Source of the DNA: Acholeplasmatales bacterium
GTDB lineage: Bacteria; Bacillota_I; Bacilli_A; Izemoplasmatales; Izemoplasmataceae
Length of the DNA stretch: 43,709 bases
Assembly (NCBI GenBank): GCA_007694145.1
Contig: RECF01000064.1
Coordinates: 1-43,709, forward strand
Direction: 5' to 3'
Positions 23,928-32,894 of this stretch are shown here, piece after piece. Within the stretch, counting starts at the first letter, position 1. Each line of letters opens with the position of its first letter. A program made the translations under genes and the position numbers. A model generated the notes under the pieces. That model ran no database searches and had not been told where the DNA came from. It saw nothing but the letters and a program-made list of their open reading frames with translations.

Positions 23928-23936
23928 ATTATAGCA
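23928..23936 (-). promoter_or_regulatory. Promoter of the nqr operon
   Basis: Minus-strand extended -10 TGCTATAAT (TATAAT at 23928-23933); no good -35, as usual for extended -10 promoters. The leader is about 60 nt. Confidence 0.6.
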
Positions 23937-23966
23937 TAGCCATGCCAAAAGATGGGTCGAAACTGT

Positions 23967-24006
23967 AAAAAAACGCACACCCCGAAAACAGCCTGTCATC
24001 GGGGTG
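23967..24006 (-). terminator. Terminator of the M3 peptidase gene
   Basis: Minus strand CACCCCGA / TCGGGGTG stem with 13-nt loop, then a run of seven Ts four bases beyond the stem. Confidence 0.85.
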
Positions 24007-24027
24007 AGGTCGCAAGTAAACCTATGT

Positions 24028-25725
24028 CTAAAACTTTTGGTCGTCAACCTGATCAAGATACCGGGAAACGGCCGGAACAATGCGCTTCAAACGGCCGTCC
24101 TTAAACGGGTTGTCAAGGCTTGCTAGTTCTAACAAACCAGTAAACGCACGTGAACCGCCGGCTTTACAAAGGGTCAGATAGCTGTCCCAAGCGGCTTGAG
24201 GATCTTCTTGCATCCAAACCCAGTATTGAAAGGCGATGACTTGAGCCAGTGTATAGTCGATGTAATAAAACGGTGCATGGAAAATATGGCTTTGCACGAA
24301 CCAAAAACCGCCAGCTTCAAGGAATGTATCTTCGGCTTCGTAACGTTTATAGGGCATGTACAGCTGTTCGAGTTCACGCCAGCGCGCCCGACGCGCTTTA
24401 GGGGACAAGGATGGATCGGCATAGACATCGTGTTGGAAATGGTCGACGAGCACACCGTAAGGCAAAAACTTAAGTGCACCTTGCAAATGGGAAAACTTGT
24501 ATTTTTCGGTATCCTCGGCAAAAAACTTGTCCATCCACGGCCACGCAAAGAACTCCATGCTCATCGAGTGGATTTCACACGCTTCCATCGTCGGCCAGTG
24601 GTACTCAGGCACGGCATGATGCATGCTCATGTAGACTTGGAACGCATGACCAGCTTCATGGGTCAAGACGTCGACATCGGCGGCGGTTCCATTGAAGTTC
24701 GCAAAGATGAAGGGCACTTTGTAATCAGGCAGTGCGGTACAGTAACCCCCGCCCGACTTGCCTTTTCGCGCCGTCAAATCCATCAGTTCCCGTTCGCGCA
24801 TCATGGTGAAGAAGGCGCCAGTTTCAGGACTCATCGCATCATACATGGCCTGTGCGGCTTGAACGAGTTCGGCTTCTTTGCCGCGTGGTGTCGGATTGCC
24901 GTCCAAGAAATCAAGTGCTAAATCATAAAATTTCATGTCAGACACACCGATGCGTCGCCCTTGACGTTCAACGAGCTCGCTGACAAGCGGCACGATGACC
25001 GCACGCACCTGCTCACGATAGTTCGCCACATCGGCCGCATCATAATCGAGTCGACCCATCCGGTCATAGCCGAGTTCGATGAATGACGGATAGCCAAGCG
25101 CATCAGCGATGGCGACGCGCGTTTTGACAAGTTCGTCAAACAACCCATCGAGCGTCGCTTCATGTTCGGCAAAAAACGCAAACATCGCCCGGGTCGCAGC
25201 TTGACGGATTGCCCGGTCGGGCGATTGACGGAACGGGCCCATCTCGCTCAAGTTGTACGTCTCCCCTTGAAACGGGATTTCCGCCGCCGCCACCAGCTTG
25301 TCATAGCGTGTCGCGAGACTGTTTTCCTGTTGCAAAAGCGGGATAATCTCGGGTTTGAACGTCTTGAGTGTCTGTTCAGCCATTTGAAACAACAATTCAC
25401 CGGTTTCCTGGCTCAAGGCCGCGCGATAAGGTGACGCGACCAGCGCACGATAATACGCTTGGTTCAGCGCTTGAAAATGCGGCCCTTGCTCATCGAAAAA
25501 CGCCTGCTCACCGTCGTAAAACGGATCTTTCGTGTCGAGACTGTGACGGATGGATGCCAAAGTCGACAAGGTGTCAAACTCAAAACGGATGGCGTGAATG
25601 GTCGTCATCGCTTCAAGTTGCGCTTCGGCTGAGGGCGCGTGTTCAAATTGTGCCAGCGCCGATTCAAAGCGCGATTTAATCGCATCGATGTCGGGACGTT
25701 GATAGGGTAGGTCGGGAAAAATCAT
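24028..25725 (-). CDS. M3 family oligoendopeptidase
   Basis: 565-residue cytosolic zinc metallopeptidase (thimet/PepF family) that cleaves short peptides. The HEAGH zinc motif is at 356-360 (VLTHEAGHAFQVYMS), and the third ligand region follows as EACEIHSMSMEFF. The helical N-terminal part and the substrate-binding Y/H segment near the end (HIFHAPFYYIDYTLAQVIAF) match the family. Length is typical of the 560-residue PepF-like branch. AAGGAGG precedes the ATG. It stands alone between the his operon terminator and the nqr promoter; a weak -10 TACAAT lies at 25755-25760. Confidence 0.94.
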   Translation of the reverse strand: MIFPDLPYQRPDIDAIKSRFESALAQFEHAPSAEAQLEAMTTIHAIRFEFDTLSTLASIRHSLDTKDPFYDGEQAFFDEQGPHFQALNQAYYRALVASPYRAALSQETGELLFQMAEQTLKTFKPEIIPLLQQENSLATRYDKLVAAAEIPFQGETYNLSEMGPFRQSPDRAIRQAATRAMFAFFAEHEATLDGLFDELVKTRVAIADALGYPSFIELGYDRMGRLDYDAADVANYREQVRAVIVPLVSELVERQGRRIGVSDMKFYDLALDFLDGNPTPRGKEAELVQAAQAMYDAMSPETGAFFTMMRERELMDLTARKGKSGGGYCTALPDYKVPFIFANFNGTAADVDVLTHEAGHAFQVYMSMHHAVPEYHWPTMEACEIHSMSMEFFAWPWMDKFFAEDTEKYKFSHLQGALKFLPYGVLVDHFQHDVYADPSLSPKARRARWRELEQLYMPYKRYEAEDTFLEAGGFWFVQSHIFHAPFYYIDYTLAQVIAFQYWVWMQEDPQAAWDSYLTLCKAGGSRAFTGLLELASLDNPFKDGRLKRIVPAVSRYLDQVDDQKF

Positions 25726-25790
25726 GCGTATTCCTCCTTAGACGATATGCCATTATTGTATCACGAAAGCGCCCGGGTGTGCTACGGCAA

Positions 25791-25819
25791 ATAAAAAACT
25801 CCGGTGCGGATGCCGGAGT
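25791..25819 (-). terminator. Terminator of the his operon
   Basis: Stem ACTCCGG (25798-25804) / CCGGAGT (25813-25819) with an eight-base loop, followed on minus by TTTTTTATTT. Confidence 0.92.
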
Positions 25820-25831
25820 CTTAATGCGGTA

Positions 25832-26647
25832 TTAATCGAGGGGATGCAAGGTCGGAATGCGATGCTTGTAGGTTGTCACAGCCGTGAATCCAGCTTGCTT
25901 AAGCATCGCCAGCGCCTCAGGAAAATGCGCTTGCAAGTCGGCGACATCATGCGCATCGGACCCAAGGGTCACATAGGTGCCCCCTAGCGACTTAAAACGG
26001 CGTAAAATATCGAGTTTTGGGTGGGTAACACCCAAACCATAACGAAACCCTGACGTATTGATTTCAAGTGCCTTGCCGCGCTTTGCAAGGGTGCCTAAAG
26101 CAGGCAAAATCAAATCGTCGTAATCGGCGGTTTCAAAATGCTTGTCCGCATAACCGCCGTAACGGATGATATAGTCGAAGTGACCGAAGATGTCAAACGT
26201 GTCCATCGACACAATCACGTCGCGGACAATTTCGAAATAACGGCGGTACGCTTCTTGTTGGGTTTTGCCTTGAAAAAAGTCGCCGTTATAAAAGTCAAGG
26301 CCATCACCCAGATGAATCGAACCGATGACCACATCAAAAGGATGGCGCGCAAGAAACGTCTCAAGTTGCGCCGTGAGATGGGGTTGAAGACCTACTTCAA
26401 CACCCATCCTGAGGTCGAAGTTCGTCTTCTTTGCCCATGTCGCAAGCATCTTGGCATAGGCGGTGTAGTCGGGGAACGTTTGAAACAGGGCGACCGGTGT
26501 ATCCATGTCGACATGGTCGGTAAACATCAATCCGGGCACACCACGGGCCGTTGCGGCCTCAAGATAGGCCGCAAACGTCGCATTTTCAAGCGCATCCGGA
26601 GAGTGACACGTATGGGTATGGTGGTCGATGATATCACGAACGTTCAC
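25832..26647 (-). CDS. hisK: Histidinol-phosphatase, PHP family
   Basis: 271-residue metal-dependent phosphatase of the PHP superfamily, dephosphorylating L-histidinol phosphate. Metal ligands are in order: DHHTHTCHSPD, FTDHVD, GVEVGL, IGSIHLG, DIFGHFDYI and GSDAHDV. This Gram-positive type replaces the HAD-type HisB phosphatase. The start is GTG at 26647 behind GCGGAGGGGG, overlapping the end of hisIE by 14 nt; the longer ATG frame lies within hisIE and is rejected. It is the last gene of the his operon. Position and domain together make the assignment firm, though PHP proteins have varied substrates. Confidence 0.9.
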   Translation of the reverse strand: MNVRDIIDHHTHTCHSPDALENATFAAYLEAATARGVPGLMFTDHVDMDTPVALFQTFPDYTAYAKMLATWAKKTNFDLRMGVEVGLQPHLTAQLETFLARHPFDVVIGSIHLGDGLDFYNGDFFQGKTQQEAYRRYFEIVRDVIVSMDTFDIFGHFDYIIRYGGYADKHFETADYDDLILPALGTLAKRGKALEINTSGFRYGLGVTHPKLDILRRFKSLGGTYVTLGSDAHDVADLQAHFPEALAMLKQAGFTAVTTYKHRIPTLHPLD

Positions 26648-27287
26648 GGCGTGTCCCCCTCCGCGCTGCAAGCACACCGAAAACATCGGCCGGTCGCACC
26701 CCGCGTTCGACCATGACGACGAAAAGATGATAGAGCAAGTCAGCGATTTCTTCTTCAAGCGGTGCTGTGTCTTGATTTTTTGCGGCGATGATCACTTCCG
26801 CTGCTTCTTCGCCAACTTTCTTGAGCATCTTGTCAAGGCCCTTCTCAAAGAGGTAGCCGGTATAAGAACCCGCTTCAGGGTGTGCCTTGCGGTCTTCGAT
26901 AATGGCATATAGCGTATCTAGAAGATGGGGGCTGCCGATGTTTTCAGCGGGGATCACCGCGTCATGAAAACAGCTCTTCTGTAAAGTATGGCACGCGACA
27001 CCCGTCTGCTCAACCTGTAACAGCACGGCATCTTGGTCGCAGTCTAGTGCGAACCCGACCACTTTTTGGACATGACCGGACGTCTCGCCTTTTTTCCATA
27101 ATTTCTGCCGTGACCGGCTGAAATAATGCGCATAACCGCTCCGCAATGTTTCACGGACAGCCATCGCATCCATGTGGGCGACCATCAACACCGTTTGGGT
27201 CTCCGCTTCGACCGCGACAGCCGTCACCAGTCCCGCGGCATCAAAACGAAGACGCTCGATGGTATTTTCAATCAGTCTGTTCTCCAT
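26634..27287 (-). CDS. hisIE: Bifunctional phosphoribosyl-AMP cyclohydrolase / phosphoribosyl-ATP diphosphatase
   Basis: 217 residues catalysing steps 2 and 3 of histidine synthesis. The N-terminal PRA-CH domain has LWKKGETSGHVQ and DCDQDAVLLQVEQTGVACHT with its zinc cysteines. The C-terminal PRA-PH domain has SYTGYLFEKGLDKMLKKVGEE and the metal-binding EEAAEVIIAAKN helix. AAGGAG lies nine nt before the ATG. It follows hisF by 14 nt. Confidence 0.96.
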   Translation of the reverse strand: MENRLIENTIERLRFDAAGLVTAVAVEAETQTVLMVAHMDAMAVRETLRSGYAHYFSRSRQKLWKKGETSGHVQKVVGFALDCDQDAVLLQVEQTGVACHTLQKSCFHDAVIPAENIGSPHLLDTLYAIIEDRKAHPEAGSYTGYLFEKGLDKMLKKVGEEAAEVIIAAKNQDTAPLEEEIADLLYHLFVVMVERGVRPADVFGVLAARRGTRRERS

Positions 27288-27301
27288 CAGAATTCACTCC
27301 T

Positions 27302-28057
27302 TCAGCGGCGTACAACAACGCCGCGTGCATGCAAATAGTCTTTGACTTCGGCAATCGAGAACGTGCCGAAATGAAACACCGAAGCCGCAAGCAGGCCATC
27401 GGCCTGCCCACGTGACGCCGCTTCATAGAAATGTTCAAGCGTGCCGGCCCCGCCTGAAGCGATAATCGGTACATTGACCGCTGCGCCGACCGCTTGAAGC
27501 AGTGCGATGTCAAAGCCCTCAGTCATGCCGTCTTGATCCATGGCATTCAAGACGATTTCCCCAGCACCCAGTGTTACCGCTTGCCGTGCCCAGTTGATAG
27601 CATCGAGTTCGGTTGGGGTGCGTCCACCGTCCACATACACCCGGTAATGGGCGCCTTCCTTGCGTACATCCATCGAAAGCACCACGCACTGTGCACCGAA
27701 CTTCTCGGCCGCTTCACGAATCAAGTTTGGGTTGCGCACCGCACCTGAGTTGACTGAAATCTTGTCAGCGCCGCGCTTGAGGATGTTCGCAGCATCCGCC
27801 AACGTGTTGATGCCACCGCCCACCATGAAGGGAATGTGCAGTTCAGCCGCCACCGCTTCGACGAATGCCATCGAAATCTGACGTGCTTCAGCCGACGCGG
27901 TAATGTCATAAAACACCAGCTCATCGGCCCCTTCATCGCTGTACTTGCGTCCTAAACGCGCTGGATCATCGACATCCTTGATACCGGCGAACTGGCGCCC
28001 TTTGACGACACGGCCGTCCCGGACATCAAGACACGGGATGATGCGTCGAGCGAGCAT
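27302..28057 (-). CDS. hisF: Imidazole glycerol phosphate synthase, cyclase subunit
   Basis: 251-residue (beta-alpha)8 barrel. With HisH it converts PRFAR plus ammonia to imidazole glycerol phosphate and AICAR. The catalytic aspartates are in [15 protein letters not shown] (near residue 11) and [14 protein letters not shown] (near 130); phosphate loops PFMVGGGI and IIASGGAGT are present. Length is standard. The ATG lies one nt after the hisA stop. Confidence 0.97.
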   Translation of the reverse strand: MLARRIIPCLDVRDGRVVKGRQFAGIKDVDDPARLGRKYSDEGADELVFYDITASAEARQISMAFVEAVAAELHIPFMVGGGINTLADAANILKRGADKISVNSGAVRNPNLIREAAEKFGAQCVVLSMDVRKEGAHYRVYVDGGRTPTELDAINWARQAVTLGAGEIVLNAMDQDGMTEGFDIALLQAVGAAVNVPIIASGGAGTLEHFYEAASRGQADGLLAASVFHFGTFSIAEVKDYLHARGVVVRR

Positions 28058-28058
28058 G

Positions 28059-28757
28059 TCAGAGGACCGCCTTCAGGGCAAGATGTCCTTCATAAAGCGC
28101 TTTGCCGATAATCGCACCTTGAACGCCGAGTGTTCGAAGAGACACGACGTCCTGCTTGGTGCTGATGCCACCTGAAGCGATGATATCCATGGGCGTGAGC
28201 CGCTTCATCCGTAAATAAAGACTCAGGTTCGGCCCTTTAAGCATCCCGTCGCGGCCGATATCGGTGATGATGATGGTCCGAACACCCAACCCTTCGAGGT
28301 GACGCACATAGTCGTCGATCAACCAAGTCGATTCCGACTGCCAGCCGTGGATGCTGACGCGGTCGTCGCGCACATCGATGGCAACGGCTAAAAAATGCGC
28401 GAAACGCCGGATGGCTTCCTTGAACATGTCCGGTTCTTCAATCGGCATGGTTCCGACAATGATGCGCTGCGCCCCAAGGGCCCGCAACGATTCGATTTGC
28501 TCGATGGTCCGGATGCCCCCACCCAGTTGTACCCGCAAGTTGGTCAAGCCAATGATGCTAGCCACCGAACGTAAATTGTCGCCATTGTCAGCTGCACCAT
28601 CCAAATCGATGACATGCAACCACTCCGCACCGGCTGAGGCAAACGCTTCAGCCATCATCGTCGGGTCGACCTCGTAGGTCGTCTGGTTGTTGAAATCGCC
28701 TTGCGTGAGCCGGACACAGCGCCCACCACGCAAATCAATGGCTGGATAAATAATCAT
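28059..28757 (-). CDS. hisA: Phosphoribosylformimino-5-aminoimidazole carboxamide ribotide isomerase
   Basis: 232-residue (beta-alpha)8 barrel isomerase, ProFAR to PRFAR. Catalytic aspartates are in [15 protein letters not shown] and [12 protein letters not shown]; phosphate loops VQLGGGIR and IIASGGI are present. The ATG overlaps hisH by 23 nt and follows TTGGAGTG. It is a paralogue of the adjacent hisF. Confidence 0.97.
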   Translation of the reverse strand: MIIYPAIDLRGGRCVRLTQGDFNNQTTYEVDPTMMAEAFASAGAEWLHVIDLDGAADNGDNLRSVASIIGLTNLRVQLGGGIRTIEQIESLRALGAQRIIVGTMPIEEPDMFKEAIRRFAHFLAVAIDVRDDRVSIHGWQSESTWLIDDYVRHLEGLGVRTIIITDIGRDGMLKGPNLSLYLRMKRLTPMDIIASGGISTKQDVVSLRTLGVQGAIIGKALYEGHLALKAVL

Positions 28758-29358
28758 CGTGTATCACTCCAAACCCCTTGAGTAAACGCAAACCAACGTC
28801 CGCGCTCTTCTCTGGATGAAATTGGGTTCCGTAAACATTCTTACGGCCGACTACCGCCGGAATGGCGACCCCGTAATCGGTATAAGCTAGAACATCTTCA
28901 GTCGGTGAATCTGCATAAAAACTGTGGACAAAATAGACATATTCTCCCGCGTTCACGTAAGAAAGAAGCGGATGATCGGGTTGGATGAGTCGCAACGCAT
29001 TCCAGCCCATATGCGGGACTTTCAAGCCACTTTCTAGTGGTTTGACCGAACCTTTGAGCAGTCCAAGTCCAGCTGTGTGCCCAAACTCAGTGCTGTCTTC
29101 ATAGAGTAGCTGCATGCCCAGACAAATACCGAGCAAAGGCTTTCCCGCTTCGACATGGCGCATCAAGTGCGGAATCAAACCGGATGCCTGCAACGATTCC
29201 ATCGCCTTTTTAAACGCACCGACACCGGGTAAAATCAAGGCGTTTGCCTCGGCGATGACCGCCGGATCGCCTGAAACGACCGTCTCAACCCCCATCCGCT
29301 GAAACCCGCGTTGTACTGAATCGAGGTTTCCGACGTCATAATCGATGATGACCGGCAT
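28735..29358 (-). CDS. hisH: Imidazole glycerol phosphate synthase, glutaminase subunit
   Basis: 207-residue class I glutamine amidotransferase supplying ammonia to HisF. Nucleophile Cys is in LLGICLGMQLL, and the His-Glu pair in YGTQFHPEKS. The oxyanion region LPGVGAF is present. It starts at ATG overlapping the hisB stop (TGATG). Confidence 0.97.
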   Translation of the reverse strand: MPVIIDYDVGNLDSVQRGFQRMGVETVVSGDPAVIAEANALILPGVGAFKKAMESLQASGLIPHLMRHVEAGKPLLGICLGMQLLYEDSTEFGHTAGLGLLKGSVKPLESGLKVPHMGWNALRLIQPDHPLLSYVNAGEYVYFVHSFYADSPTEDVLAYTDYGVAIPAVVGRKNVYGTQFHPEKSADVGLRLLKGFGVIHDDYLSSH

Positions 29359-29936
29359 CAGAGCACCCCTTTTGTCGAAGGCAAGACTGTCGAGATGACG
29401 GCACTCGCATCAGCTAAAGCGCGACCAAGCGCTTTGAATAGTGCCTCGACTTGGTGGTGGGCATTCTCACCATAAAGCACCTCGGCATGCAGGGTTATCG
29501 CCGCATTTTGACTGAAGGCTCGCAAAAACTCACGGACATTTTGCGTATCCATCGTCCCAACGCGTTTACGGGTGAGCGCGGCATGGTAGACAAGCAGCGG
29601 TCGCATGGAGACATCGACGACCACACGCGCGAGACTTTCGTCCATCGGAATGAGTGCCATGCCGTAGCGACGGAGTCCTAGTTTGTCACCGAGTGCTTCA
29701 CGAAAAGCTTGACCGAGTGCCAATCCAACGTCTTCAACCGTATGGTGGTCATCGATGTACAAATCGCCTTCACATTTGACAGACAGCTTGAATCCGCCAT
29801 GAAACGCCATCAAATCGAGCATGTGGTCAAAAAATCCAACACCGGTTTCAATCGTACCACGCTCGGCAAGGTCAAGTGTCAAATCGACACGGATGGTCGT
29901 TTCCTTTGTATTGCGTTCAACGGTAGCTTGACGCAT
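29358..29936 (-). CDS. hisB: Imidazoleglycerol-phosphate dehydratase
   Basis: 192-residue monofunctional dehydratase, IGP to imidazole acetol phosphate. Two manganese-binding motifs are present: DDHHTVEDVGLALG and ENAHHQVEALFKALG. There is no HAD phosphatase domain, in keeping with a separate PHP-type HisK. The start is ATG at 29936 after GGAGGAGGTG, overlapping hisC by 20 nt; the longer frame lies in hisC. Confidence 0.97.
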   Translation of the reverse strand: MRQATVERNTKETTIRVDLTLDLAERGTIETGVGFFDHMLDLMAFHGGFKLSVKCEGDLYIDDHHTVEDVGLALGQAFREALGDKLGLRRYGMALIPMDESLARVVVDVSMRPLLVYHAALTRKRVGTMDTQNVREFLRAFSQNAAITLHAEVLYGENAHHQVEALFKALGRALADASAVISTVLPSTKGVL

Positions 29937-30963
29937 GGTCAAACACCTCCTCCATGGCTGTAAAGAAATGGGTGATTTCTGTATCGTTTCCGACAGTGAC
30001 ACGGTAGTAGCCGGCAAGGGATCCGCCAAAAGCGCGTATCAGGACCCCGCGCGCTGCAAGGCGTGCACCAAGGTCTTCAAGCGGGCTGTGGAAAAACACA
30101 AAGTTCGCTTCTGAAGGCCACACGGTGAGTGGCCAGCGCTTCAAACCTTCAAAGAGCGTTTCACGCCGCGCTTTGACACCGGCGATGTAGGTCGTAAACG
30201 CTTCGGTCTGTCTTAGGGCAAGTCCGGCGACGTTTTGACTCAATGTATTCAAATTATACGGTGATTTAACGGCATTCATCGCTTTGACACGGTCGGGGTG
30301 CGCAATGAGACACCCGACACGGGCACCGGCTAACCCATATGCCTTCGACATCGTACGCAAGACAATCAAATTCGGGGTTTCGCTCGTTTTCGATGCCTGC
30401 GAAACCGCGCTGCTCGCAAACTCGATGTACGCCTCATCAAGCACGACAATGCCTTCCGTTGCGGCGAGCACGGCCTCGATGACGGCCACTTCGATGCGTA
30501 GTCCGGTGGGATTGTTCGGTGAACATAGGAACGTCACGGCGGGTTTCAAGCGGTGGATGGCTTGAAGCAGTGCATCCAGGTCAACGTTGAAGTCCTCACG
30601 TAGCGGCACCGGTTCAAAGTGGGCATTGTGGATGGTGCCGTACACCTTGTACATGACAAAACTCGGTTCAAGACTGAGTACGACCGCACCGGGTTCTACA
30701 TAGGTCTTGAGAATCAGTTCGAGCATTTCACTTGAACCGTTGCCGACAATCAATTGGTCATCCTTGACGCCGTATGTTTGAGCCATCTGTGCGCGCAAGA
30801 TGCGGGCGGCGGAATCAGGATAACGGTTCAGATCAACCGTGTCGAGGCGGAAACCTTCGGGGAACAGATAGTTGGCACTCTCATTGGCATCGAGTTTGAT
30901 ACGGTATGGCATCTCGTTGGGTTCATAGGGCTTTAAATCACGCACCGCACGTTTCACCTGCAT
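29917..30963 (-). CDS. hisC: Histidinol-phosphate aminotransferase
   Basis: 348-residue PLP enzyme converting imidazole acetol phosphate to histidinol phosphate using glutamate. The class II aminotransferase features are LDANES at the start, CSPNNPTG, VVLDEAYIEF, the PLP lysine in TMSKAYGLAGARVG, and a C-terminal RVTVGNDTE. The ATG at 30963 comes one nt after the hisD stop with AAGGA upstream; the longer frame runs back into hisD. Confidence 0.96.
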   Translation of the reverse strand: MQVKRAVRDLKPYEPNEMPYRIKLDANESANYLFPEGFRLDTVDLNRYPDSAARILRAQMAQTYGVKDDQLIVGNGSSEMLELILKTYVEPGAVVLSLEPSFVMYKVYGTIHNAHFEPVPLREDFNVDLDALLQAIHRLKPAVTFLCSPNNPTGLRIEVAVIEAVLAATEGIVVLDEAYIEFASSAVSQASKTSETPNLIVLRTMSKAYGLAGARVGCLIAHPDRVKAMNAVKSPYNLNTLSQNVAGLALRQTEAFTTYIAGVKARRETLFEGLKRWPLTVWPSEANFVFFHSPLEDLGARLAARGVLIRAFGGSLAGYYRVTVGNDTEITHFFTAMEEVFDHASSYR

Positions 30964-30964
30964 C

Positions 30965-32254
30965 TCAGTCACGTCCTTTTCTCCGGATGCGAATCGCCGC
31001 GGCATGGGCGTCTAGTCCTTCAATCTCCGCAAGACGGATAATCGCATCCGAGGCTGCGTCTAAGGCGGCTTGGTCATACTTGATGAGCGACATGCGTTTG
31101 CAGAAGTCCGCCGTCGACAGCGGGGAGGCGAACCGGGCGGTTCCCGATGTCGGCAACGTGTGGTTCGGACCGGCGAAGTAATCACCGAGTGGTTCTGGGG
31201 CATAGGGGCCAAGGAAAATCGCACCGGCATGGGTAATCTTCGGATACAGCCTGATGGGGTCTTCCGTCATGATCTCTAGATGCTCGGGGGCGATGCGGTT
31301 GGTAAGCGCGATGGCTTCATCCAAAGTTTCCGTCACAATCAAGGCCCCGAATGTGTTGAGCGCTTCGGCGGCAATCGTCTGTCTTGACAAGGTGGCAAGT
31401 TGCTTTTTCAAGCTCTCCTCTACCGCTTTGGCCAACGATTTCGACGGGGTGACCAACCACGCACCAGCCCGTGTATCGTGTTCCGCTTGGCTGAGCAAAT
31501 CGGCCGCCACATAGTCAGGATTGGCCGTGTCATCGGCCAGCACAACGATTTCACTTGGCCCGGCGATCATGTCGATGCCGACGATGCCAAACACGTGTTT
31601 TTTGGCCAGCGTCACATACAAGTTACCTGGTCCGACGATCTTATCGACTTTCGGCACCGACTCTGTCCCGTAAGCGAGCGCTGCAATTGCTTGAGCCCCC
31701 CCGACTTTGTAAACCGCATGCACACCGGTCAGTCGGGCGGCCGCAAGGACGGCATCATCGATTTGACCGTGGCGGTTGGGCGGGGTGACCACAACAATCT
31801 GCCCAACACCCGCTAAGCCGGCTGGAACCGCAGCCATCAAAAGGGTTGAGGGCAAGGGCGCTGTGCCACCTGGCACATAAATACCCACTGCATCGATGGG
31901 TCGAATCAACTGCCCGAGTAACACCCCAGGTTGCGGGCTCATTGTAAATGGTTTGACGATTTGCTTCTCATGGTAGGCACGAATGTTGTCGCGCGCGGTT
32001 TCAAGCGCTTGAAGCACCAAAGGGTCCAGTCGCTCTATCGCTTCATCAAAAGCCGCTTCAGGCACCTTCATCTCGGTCAAATCGATGCCGTCAAACTGCT
32101 TGGTGTACTTTAACAAGGCCGCATCGCCGTCCCGTTTGACGGTTTCAATAATCGTCCTGACCACCTGTTCGGCCTCGGGTTGATCAAGTGAGGCCCGTTT
32201 AAGCAGTGCCTCAAGTCGTTCAGGATGTTGCATCATGTCGATGGTTTGAATCAT
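30965..32254 (-). CDS. hisD: Histidinol dehydrogenase
   Basis: 429-residue zinc- and NAD-dependent enzyme performing the last two oxidations, histidinol to histidine. The family blocks GIYVPGGTAPLPSTLLMAA, VGGAQAIAALAYGT, DKIVGPGNLYVT, DMIAGPSEIVVLAD, LLSQAEHD and GPNHTLPTSG are all intact, including the catalytic E/H and zinc ligands. The ATG at 32254 is one nt after the hisG stop with GAGAGGA in front; the longer frame overlaps hisG. Confidence 0.97.
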   Translation of the reverse strand: MIQTIDMMQHPERLEALLKRASLDQPEAEQVVRTIIETVKRDGDAALLKYTKQFDGIDLTEMKVPEAAFDEAIERLDPLVLQALETARDNIRAYHEKQIVKPFTMSPQPGVLLGQLIRPIDAVGIYVPGGTAPLPSTLLMAAVPAGLAGVGQIVVVTPPNRHGQIDDAVLAAARLTGVHAVYKVGGAQAIAALAYGTESVPKVDKIVGPGNLYVTLAKKHVFGIVGIDMIAGPSEIVVLADDTANPDYVAADLLSQAEHDTRAGAWLVTPSKSLAKAVEESLKKQLATLSRQTIAAEALNTFGALIVTETLDEAIALTNRIAPEHLEIMTEDPIRLYPKITHAGAIFLGPYAPEPLGDYFAGPNHTLPTSGTARFASPLSTADFCKRMSLIKYDQAALDAASDAIIRLAEIEGLDAHAAAIRIRRKGRD

Positions 32255-32255
32255 G

Positions 32256-32894
32256 TCATGCATCCTCTCTTTCTGCATCAAGCTTCTGTAGCAGTGCTTT
32301 AAACAGCGGATATTTTAGGCGATAACTGGCCCGATTGGCAATGAGTCTTGCACTGAGGGCAAACATCTCTTCATAGATTTCTAGACCGTTCGCTTTCAAG
32401 GTCGAACCGGTTTCAACGATATCGACAATGGCATCGCTCAACCCAACCAACGGGGCGAGTTCGACCGAGCCATTCAACTTGATAATCTCAACCGTCCGGT
32501 TGGTCTTAGCATAATACTGCGCCGTCACACGCGGATACTTAGTGGCGATGCGCCACGTTTTACCCGGTGCAGATCCCGTCTTCTTGAGCGGTCCAGCAAC
32601 GGCGAAGCGGCACTGCCCAAAGCCTAAATCCGCAAGCGTGTACACATCGGCATCGGCCTCAAGCAAACTGTCAAGACCGATGATGCCCACATCGGCTACG
32701 CCTTGTTCGACGTACGTGATGACATCGACGGGCTTGACAAAGAGATACGTGACGTCATGGTCTGCATCCTGCATGATGAGACGCCGCGTCTTGTCAGGAA
32801 TGTTTTGCGCATAGCCAATCGTCCGCAAAGTCGCCAAAGCATCTTCGCCAAGACGCCCTTTTGGCAAGGCCACGATCAAACGTGTCTCACGCAT
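32256..32894 (-). CDS. hisG: ATP phosphoribosyltransferase, short form
   Basis: 212-residue catalytic subunit for the first, committed step of histidine synthesis (ATP + PRPP to phosphoribosyl-ATP). It is the short form lacking the C-terminal allosteric domain, so it needs HisZ, encoded directly upstream. Motifs: IVALPKGRLGEDAL, GIIGLDSLLE, RIATKYPRVT and the PRPP loop DAIVDIVETGSTLKANGL. Start is ATG at 32894, overlapping hisZ by eight nt. Confidence 0.96.
   Translation of the reverse strand: MRETRLIVALPKGRLGEDALATLRTIGYAQNIPDKTRRLIMQDADHDVTYLFVKPVDVITYVEQGVADVGIIGLDSLLEADADVYTLADLGFGQCRFAVAGPLKKTGSAPGKTWRIATKYPRVTAQYYAKTNRTVEIIKLNGSVELAPLVGLSDAIVDIVETGSTLKANGLEIYEEMFALSARLIANRASYRLKYPLFKALLQKLDAEREDA

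Noticed and set aside
19987-23936. Standard Rnf complex
   Set aside because: No rnfB or rnfC is present; subunit F has the NqrF ferredoxin-FAD-NAD layout, and the C and E subunits read as Nqr.
26648-26758. Longer ATG start for the histidinol-phosphatase
   Set aside because: It lies within hisIE, has no PHP sequence, and the GTG at 26647 has a strong ribosome site.
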